A stretch of 64,000 bases of DNA from Pseudomonas yamanorum. GTDB taxonomy: Bacteria > Pseudomonadota > Gammaproteobacteria > Pseudomonadales > Pseudomonadaceae. The notes under the pieces were generated by a model. The model was not told where the DNA came from, made no database searches, and saw only the letters and a list, made by a program, of their open reading frames with translations. A program made the position numbers and the translations under genes. This document shows, in pieces, positions 59,004-64,000 of this stretch (within the stretch, counting starts at the first letter, position 1; every line of letters begins with the position of its first letter). The DNA lies in contig NZ_JACARE010000024.1 of NCBI RefSeq assembly GCF_013386765.1, positions 187,294-251,293 of the forward strand. Direction: 5' to 3'.

Positions 59004-60980
59004 CTACTCGACCGCTATCGGCCCAAGACAGGTGCCCCCGCCGGGTCTTTTCAAATCGACATAGACCAACTTGCGCGACGATACCCCGGTCGGCCCCGTG
59101 GCCTTGAATAACCGGTAAGAAACGACGGCTGACCCCCACGTTTCAACCAGCCCCGGGCGCGTAATCAACGGATTGAATGGCAAGATTGCAATGGGCACCT
59201 GCCCGATATCACGATGGTCTGTCGTGAGCACCTGATCAAACCATACGTCGGTTCCATCAAAGTGTGCACCACTGCCGTTTTTCGACGGGTAGCTCTTCCA
59301 ATACAGCCGAACGGTATCACCTACCTCGAAATGCACCGTGTTCCAATCGATGCCCATGAACACCCCGGTCCAGGGCTCAGGCTGGGTATCGCAGGCAATA
59401 AAGTCACGTGGGCTGTCGTTCAACAACCGGGGCGCTTGTAGACCGGTCAGCGTGTCGAACTCCACCCGTACCGGAGTGAAAGGGCTGCGCTGGCGATTGA
59501 CGCCGTTATCGGTCCAGTAATAAACCGGCAAGGCCAGGCTTGAACCAATCGAAATCACTGACCAATGCACCTGGAACGTCACTGTCTGACCGGCGACATC
59601 GCCCGGTAGAACTTGATAGTCATCGGCAAAAACCGCGTCCGAGCCCCAATACAACTCCAACGACTCTCCTGGAACAGGATTGATATACAGTGGCACTTCA
59701 ACGGCGACCGGCCCGGGAAAGTCCACATTGGTCACTACGTCATCACCGGTGGCGCCTTTGACCACGACCCTCGCCAAACCTGGATTGATGGGGTCCGGCC
59801 CAATCGGATCGGGACCAGCAACCGTCAAATCGACCTCATAAAAGCTATTGGGCGAGTCTTTCGTCGCAGCGCCACGCTGGAACACATAGTGCACGCGCAC
59901 GGGGTAACGAGTATCGAAGCCGCCGACCGTGAGAACGGGCCAAGGCACCGTCACCGGAATCGGCCAGTTTTGGACCGCACCTATCGTAACGGGCGCCAGG
60001 GCCTGGCCATTCCAAAAGGTGAAGATCCTGTCGCCAGGGTCCGCGTCGAAAATCTGAGGCAGTGACACCGTCACCGTTTGGCGCGCATCGTCCAGGTTTA
60101 TCAGGCCATCAGCCTCGGCCAATGGCACCTGAGGGCGCGGCAGGTCGGGCAAGCTCACCAAGGACACCTCGACCGACACCGAAGCCGAGAAGGGTCCGAC
60201 GACGCCTGCCCGGTCGGTAAGGGTATAGGAGGCAAACCTTGGGCCTTCACCGGAGGCCCGCACAACAGCTGCCGGAAAGAATACAAAAATGGGCGCACCT
60301 TCGACCTGTGCCCGTTCAATAACCACGGTGTCCACTTCGTCGACATTGGGAATATCTCCCCAGTAAAACGTCACCGTATCTTCCGTTTTAATGTCCGGCC
60401 AACGAACGAGCTCCGCCCTGACCCCGCCATGCGTATTCAGGTAGTCCTCGGTCACACCATCGCGCTGGACCTGCTCATCAAATACCAGTTGCGGGCCGGG
60501 GTTGCCAAAATTGGGAGCAGTCTTGTCGACATTGACAAAGGTTGGGAACGACTGGGTCAATGGCAAAAAAACCGAGCTGACCTCATAAGTCAACCTACGA
60601 ATGCCACCCGTGGACAAGATCCTCGCTGGCAGCTCTTCGATCAGAGGAAAAACCAGATCAGGGTCGTACGGTCCGACAATTTCGCGTACATGCTCGCTTA
60701 CCCCCTGCCAGAAGTACTCCACACGTGTGACTTGCAGGGGATTGTCAGCGAAATTGACCGGCCACACGCGCTCAATCGTCACCTGCAACGGCTGGTCTTG
60801 CAGAGCCAGCGGAAGGGTGTAGGCCGCTTCATCCCACAAGAGAGGCAGTGCCTGGGTAGGGATCGGGTTATCCAGAGTCAGAATTGATGGCCCATCACCC
60901 CGTGGGCGACGTGCCGGCTGGGCAGCCGATTGCTCCGGGTCAATAGGCAGCGGATCTGAGGGCAAGTTCGAATGAGACAT
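59004..60980 (-). CDS. Ig-like repeat protein, paralogue of the gene at 56732
   Basis: A 658-residue protein with no signal peptide. The N-terminus carries 'ARRPRGDGPSILTLDNP', matching the paralogue's 'TRRPRGYSPGGPLVLDQ', followed by about five beta-sandwich modules ('QVTRVEYFWQGVSEHVREIV', 'EDTVTFYWGDIPNVDEVDTV', 'FASYTLTDRAGVVGPFSASV', 'GESLELYWGSDAVFADDYQV', 'GDTVRLYWKSYPSKNGSGAH'). The repeated 'VxxYW' strand is the clearest module marker. ATG 60980 (MSHSNLP) is chosen because GGAG is seven bases upstream. It is G+C-rich like the core genome. It points away from the tct operon and towards the autotransporter. Function unknown. Confidence 0.82.
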   Translation of the reverse strand: MSHSNLPSDPLPIDPEQSAAQPARRPRGDGPSILTLDNPIPTQALPLLWDEAAYTLPLALQDQPLQVTIERVWPVNFADNPLQVTRVEYFWQGVSEHVREIVGPYDPDLVFPLIEELPARILSTGGIRRLTYEVSSVFLPLTQSFPTFVNVDKTAPNFGNPGPQLVFDEQVQRDGVTEDYLNTHGGVRAELVRWPDIKTEDTVTFYWGDIPNVDEVDTVVIERAQVEGAPIFVFFPAAVVRASGEGPRFASYTLTDRAGVVGPFSASVSVEVSLVSLPDLPRPQVPLAEADGLINLDDARQTVTVSLPQIFDADPGDRIFTFWNGQALAPVTIGAVQNWPIPVTVPWPVLTVGGFDTRYPVRVHYVFQRGAATKDSPNSFYEVDLTVAGPDPIGPDPINPGLARVVVKGATGDDVVTNVDFPGPVAVEVPLYINPVPGESLELYWGSDAVFADDYQVLPGDVAGQTVTFQVHWSVISIGSSLALPVYYWTDNGVNRQRSPFTPVRVEFDTLTGLQAPRLLNDSPRDFIACDTQPEPWTGVFMGIDWNTVHFEVGDTVRLYWKSYPSKNGSGAHFDGTDVWFDQVLTTDHRDIGQVPIAILPFNPLITRPGLVETWGSAVVSYRLFKATGPTGVSSRKLVYVDLKRPGGGTCLGPIAVE

Positions 60981-61225
60981 GGTCACTCTCCTTGAGCAAT
61001 CTATCGATAATCGACCGTTGAATACCGCCCTGGCGCTGGCCAGACCGACAAGGTCAGGGAGATGATTAAATGCCCAAAAAAAAGCGCCGGATACTGTCGG
61101 AAATAACAGGTAGCCGTGAGTTTCAAGCTGTGCTCAAGGGTATGAAAAGCCTGAAAATGTCGAACGAAATCAGGTACACCTAGGAATGCAGGGTGCTGGG
61201 CAGCATTGCGCTGCCCCCACTTTAT

Positions 61226-61918
61226 TCAGACCGGCGGTAACAGCCAATTAATCGGCGCTTCACCGTTCTGCTCAAGAAACTTGTTGGCGCGACTGAAGTG
61301 CCCGCAGCCAATAAACCCTCTATACGCCGACAACGGCGACGGATGCACCGACGTCAGCACCAGGTGCTTGGTGGCGTCGATCAGCTTCTGCTTGCCCTGC
61401 GCGTGGGCGCCCCACAGCAGGAACACCAGATGCGGCTGATGCTCGCTCACCAGCTCGATAATCCGATCGGTAAAAAACTGCCAGCCCTTGCCCGCGTGGG
61501 CGTTGGCATTCGCGCGCTCCACCGTCATGGTGGTGTTGAGCATCAGCACGCCCTGGTCGGCCCAGCTTTGCAGGTAGCCGTGGTTGGGGATGTCGATGTT
61601 CAAGTCGCGCTTGAGTTCTTTATAGATATTGACCAGCGACGGCGGCGCCGGCACGCCCGGTTGCACCGAGAAGCACAGGCCATGGGCCTGGCCCGGGCCG
61701 TGGTATGGGTCCTGGCCGAGGATCACCACCTTGACCTTGTCCAGGGGCGTTGAGTTGAGTGCGTTGAAGATCATCGGGCCCGGCGGGTAGATCTCCTTGC
61801 CAGCGGCGTGCTCTTGGCGCAGGAATTCGCGCAACTGGGCCATGTACGGCTGGTCGAACTCGTCACGCAGGGCGTGTTTCCAGCTGGGTTCGAGTTTGAT
61901 ACGGTCGTCGGTGGTCAT
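61226..61918 (-). CDS. ung: Uracil-DNA glycosylase
   Basis: A 230-residue family 1 UDG that excises uracil from DNA. The water-activating loop 'GQDPYHGPGQAHGLCFSV' with the catalytic Asp lies near residue 65, 'LMLNTTMTVERANANAH' contains the uracil-binding Asn, and the leucine intercalation loop is 'HPSPLSAYRGF' near residue 188. Length is standard. ATG 61918 begins MTTDDRIKLEP. It is divergent from the enoyl-CoA hydratase-like gene. A weak hairpin GGGCAGC/GCTGCCC at 61198-61216 follows the stop but lacks a U-tract. Confidence 0.97.
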   Translation of the reverse strand: MTTDDRIKLEPSWKHALRDEFDQPYMAQLREFLRQEHAAGKEIYPPGPMIFNALNSTPLDKVKVVILGQDPYHGPGQAHGLCFSVQPGVPAPPSLVNIYKELKRDLNIDIPNHGYLQSWADQGVLMLNTTMTVERANANAHAGKGWQFFTDRIIELVSEHQPHLVFLLWGAHAQGKQKLIDATKHLVLTSVHPSPLSAYRGFIGCGHFSRANKFLEQNGEAPINWLLPPV

Positions 61919-62050
61919 GGTTGTATCCAGAAAAAACAATGGTGCGAACCCTAGGAAAGCCCACCCTGCTTGTCAATTGATCTGACGCAGAACCGGCACT
62001 TTCCCGCGAAGCGATCATACTGAACCTTCACTTTCTCGATTGAGGTCATG

Positions 62051-63163
62051 ATGAACCTGCACTTCGAAGAGCTGATTGGCACGGGCGGCGCCCGCGTCGG
62101 CGTCGCCAGTCTGGACGCTGAGAAATCCCTCAACGCCCTGTCCCTGCCGATGATCCTGGCCCTGGCCGAACGCCTGGATGCCTGGGCCAAAGACCCGCAC
62201 ATCGTCTGCGTGTTGTTGCGGGGCAATGGCCCCAAGTCCTTTTGCGCCGGCGGTGAAGTGCGCAGCCTGGCCCAGGCCTGCCGTGAACATCCCGGTGAAG
62301 TTCCGGCGCTGGCCGCGCAGTTTTTCGCCGCGGAATACCGTCTCGACTACCGCCTGCACACCTACCCCAAACCACTGATCTGCTGGGGCCACGGCTATGT
62401 GCTGGGCGGCGGCATGGGCTTGCTGCAAAGCGCCGCGGTGCGCATCGTCACCCCGAGCAGCCGCCTGGCCATGCCGGAAATCAGCATCGGCCTGTACCCG
62501 GATGTGGGCGCCAGTTGGTTCCTGTCACGCCTGCCCGGCAAGCTGGGTTTGTTCCTGGGCCTCACCGGCGCTCACATGAACGGCCGCGACGCCCTGGACC
62601 TGGGCCTGGCCGACCGTTTCCTGCTGGATGAACAACAGGACGAACTGCTCGAAGGCCTGCTGCAGTTGAACTGGCAGGAACAGACCGAGATGCAACTCAA
62701 CAGCCTGCTCAAGGCCCTGGCCCAGGAAGCCACCGGCCAGTTGCCCGAAGCCCAATGGCTGCCGCGCCGGGCGCAGATCGACGAATGGCTGGATGTGGGA
62801 GATGTGCGCTGTGCGTGGCGCGCCTTGAGCCAATTGCGCGACCACGCAGACCCGCTGTTCAACCGCGCCGGCAAGACCCTGAGCGAAGGCTGCCCGCTGA
62901 CCGCGCACCTGGTGTGGGAGCAGATCCAGCGGGCGCGGCATCTGTCCCTGGCCCAGGTGTTCCAGATGGAATACACCCTGAGCCTGAACTGCTGCCGCCA
63001 CCCGGAATTCAGCGAAGGGGTGCGGGCGCGGCTGATTGACAAGGATCAACAGCCTCACTGGCACTGGCCGGATATCAACTTGATCCCCGAGGCGGTGGTG
63101 CAGGCGCACTTCCACAAGGTGTGGGAGGGGCGGCATCCGCTGGCGGATTTGTCTGACTATTAA
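62051..63163 (+). CDS. Enoyl-CoA hydratase/isomerase family protein, 3-hydroxyisobutyryl-CoA hydrolase-like
   Basis: A 370-residue crotonase-superfamily enzyme. 'RGNGPKSFCAGGEVRSLAQA' and 'CWGHGYVLGGGMGLLQSAAV' form the oxyanion hole, and 'MPEISIGLYPDVGASWFLSR' carries the catalytic Glu and Asp of hydroxyisobutyryl-CoA hydrolase, an enzyme of valine degradation that frees 3-hydroxyisobutyrate. The extra C-terminal helical part (residues 250-370) supports the hydrolase rather than a simple hydratase. ATG 62051 is preferred over 62048 by ribosome-binding site spacing. It is divergent from ung. Confidence 0.92.
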   Translation: MNLHFEELIGTGGARVGVASLDAEKSLNALSLPMILALAERLDAWAKDPHIVCVLLRGNGPKSFCAGGEVRSLAQACREHPGEVPALAAQFFAAEYRLDYRLHTYPKPLICWGHGYVLGGGMGLLQSAAVRIVTPSSRLAMPEISIGLYPDVGASWFLSRLPGKLGLFLGLTGAHMNGRDALDLGLADRFLLDEQQDELLEGLLQLNWQEQTEMQLNSLLKALAQEATGQLPEAQWLPRRAQIDEWLDVGDVRCAWRALSQLRDHADPLFNRAGKTLSEGCPLTAHLVWEQIQRARHLSLAQVFQMEYTLSLNCCRHPEFSEGVRARLIDKDQQPHWHWPDINLIPEAVVQAHFHKVWEGRHPLADLSDY

Positions 63164-63174
63164 GTAAGCGCTCG

Positions 63175-63609
63175 TCAGCGCGTTGAGCCTTCCAGCGTGA
63201 AGGCGCAATTATCGGGCTGACGGTCGTCGCACTGAAATATCTGTTGCCCGAAAACGTCAGTGCCGGGTCGCCAGTGCGTGGTATCTGCCAGCGACATCGT
63301 CCCTGCGCTGCGGACCGAGCCGTACCTCAAGGCGACCATATTCTCCCTTGCCGTTTTATAAAGGCACTTTTCCAGATAGCCATTCTTGCGTTCACCCGGC
63401 TCCCTTGGAATAAAAATCGCCCCCACGAATGTTTCCACGAAGTCCTGGCCGTCCATTGGCGGGCTTACCCATGGGGAGTCTTTGGCAGTTCCCTGAAAGT
63501 GCCCATCAACGTACCGGATGGCACTCGGATACGGGCAGGCTTGCGCTGCTGCTAACGTGTTAATGCCGAAAAAACCAAAAAATAACAAATAGAGCGTACT
63601 GGCTCTCAT
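63175..63609 (-). CDS. Small exported protein, possibly DUF3757 family
   Basis: A 144-residue protein with a signal peptide (STLYLLFFGFFGINTLAAAQ, cleavage near AAAQA) and a mature part with four Cys: 'ACPYPSAIRYVDGHFQGTAK', 'CLYKTARENMVALRYGS', 'FQCDDRQPDNCAFTLEGSTR'. The 'CPxPxxI' beginning and Cys pattern remind me of the DUF3757 proteins of pseudomonads, but this is a tentative memory. The Cys probably form two disulfides in the periplasm. ATG 63609 gives a normal signal peptide. It converges on the hydrolase gene with 11 bases between stops. Confidence 0.75.
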   Translation of the reverse strand: MRASTLYLLFFGFFGINTLAAAQACPYPSAIRYVDGHFQGTAKDSPWVSPPMDGQDFVETFVGAIFIPREPGERKNGYLEKCLYKTARENMVALRYGSVRSAGTMSLADTTHWRPGTDVFGQQIFQCDDRQPDNCAFTLEGSTR

Positions 63610-63728
63610 CCCATGGGCTCCGTCAATCGATGTTGAAAACGACACGTCAAATAGACGACCGCCTCCAACTAACAACAGCCGTGCCCCCTAGTCTAGCTGT
63701 CAAATATGACAGTACCGACCAGCGGTAT

Positions 63729-63755
63729 AAAAAACGGCGCCTGAGCGCCGCTTTT
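63729..63755 (-). terminator. Terminator after the partial Tyr/Gly-rich gene
   Basis: CGGCGC and GCGCCG pair around CTGA (63735-63750), and the minus strand continues with GTTTTTTAT. It lies 14 bases beyond the stop at 63769. Confidence 0.85.
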
Positions 63756-63768
63756 CCAACAAATACGA

Positions 63769-64000
63769 TCAGCGATGCCCGCCACGGCCTCCGCCCTGAT
63801 TGCCGCCGCCCTGGCCACGGCCACCGCCATTACCCCAGTGGCTCCCCCAACCCTGGTTGGGGTAAGGCCGGTAACCGGCTCGCGGCCCGGCAGGGTAGTA
63901 ACGAGGTGCGGGCTGGTAATACCGCGGCGACGGGTAGTAACGCTGCGGTGGCGGATAGTAACCCTGGCGATAATGGTAGTAAGGCCCGCCACCGTAGTAA
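63769..64000 (-). CDS. C-terminus of a Tyr/Pro/Gly-rich low-complexity protein (5' end outside the window)
   Basis: The last 77 codons of a protein that enters from beyond the right edge and ends with TGA at 63771-63769. The sequence is low-complexity: repeated 'RYYP' units ('PPPQRYYPSPRYYQPAPRYY') and then a Gly/Arg/Gln-rich tail ('WGNGGGRGQGGGNQGGGRGG'). The frame is supported by its regular codon pattern and by a terminator 14 bases after the stop. Such tails occur in small exported proteins of pseudomonads; no signal peptide can be checked here. Function unknown. Confidence 0.65.
   Translation of the reverse strand, partial: YYGGGPYYHYRQGYYPPPQRYYPSPRYYQPAPRYYPAGPRAGYRPYPNQGWGSHWGNGGGRGQGGGNQGGGRGGHR

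Noticed and set aside
61198..61216. GGGCAGC/GCTGCCC hairpin as ung terminator
   Set aside because: Only seven pairs and no U-tract on the minus strand; noted in the ung entry but not called.

Overview
The window reads as chromosomal DNA of a Pseudomonas of the fluorescens group. Evidence: high G+C, REP/REPIN repeats with the core 'GGGAGCTTGCTCCC' or 'GGAGCTGGCTTGCC', an algU-mucA-mucB-mucD locus without mucC, a DUF6124 gene, and two blocks whose gene order matches what I remember of P. aeruginosa (dapA-bamC-purC-gcvR-bcp, and mucD-algU-nadB-tctDE-opdH-tctCBA-ung). Species cannot be fixed from the sequence alone.

Layout. 1-7.4 kb: a LysR gene cut by the window edge, a possible 58-residue membrane protein, then a minus-strand operon (GntR regulator, SDR dehydrogenase, beta-keto acid cleavage enzyme, SMP-30 lactonase, two MFS carriers) that looks like a complete uptake and degradation route for an unidentified acid or lactone. 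7.5-14.1 kb: a VOC protein, an 18-bp repeat array, a small charged protein, a citrate-type MFS carrier with a ModA-like binding protein and a LysR regulator, a membrane-anchored propeller protein and a chemoreceptor. 14.2-21.8 kb: a DUF6124 gene beside a nested inverted repeat, an acetylpolyamine-amidohydrolase-like protein, a carbamoylase/allantoate hydrolase with MFS carrier and divergent LysR, and an SDR-AraC pair. 22-26 kb: accessory genes, namely a YafO-type toxin with a tiny lysine-rich partner, an ECF sigma/anti-sigma/repeat protein/cytochrome b561 operon, and a HepT-MntA toxin-antitoxin pair. 26.1-34.1 kb: tRNA-Ser(CGA) and a core block (purC, MBL hydrolase, bamC, dapA; gcvR, bcp; AI-2E permease, TusA-like protein, M48 peptidase).

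34.2-50.4 kb: envelope stress (mucD, mucB, mucA, algU), nadB, ygfX-sdhE, ygfZ, an HDOD protein, then the TctDE two-component system divergent from opdH-tctCBA-abrB for tricarboxylate uptake. Three TGAAAG direct repeats at an 11-bp period lie between the two units and are a good candidate for the TctD site.

50.4-61.2 kb: an accessory island between the abrB-like gene and ung, which in my memory of P. aeruginosa are adjacent. It holds three large proteins built of repeated Ig-like beta-sandwich modules without a signal peptide, one ending in an AT-richer YncE-like propeller, around a classical autotransporter. I regard this as the most likely undescribed system in the window. 61.2-64 kb: ung, a 3-hydroxyisobutyryl-CoA hydrolase-like protein, a small exported protein, and the C-terminus of a Tyr/Pro/Gly-rich protein cut by the window end.

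No phage, IS element or CRISPR array was recognised.
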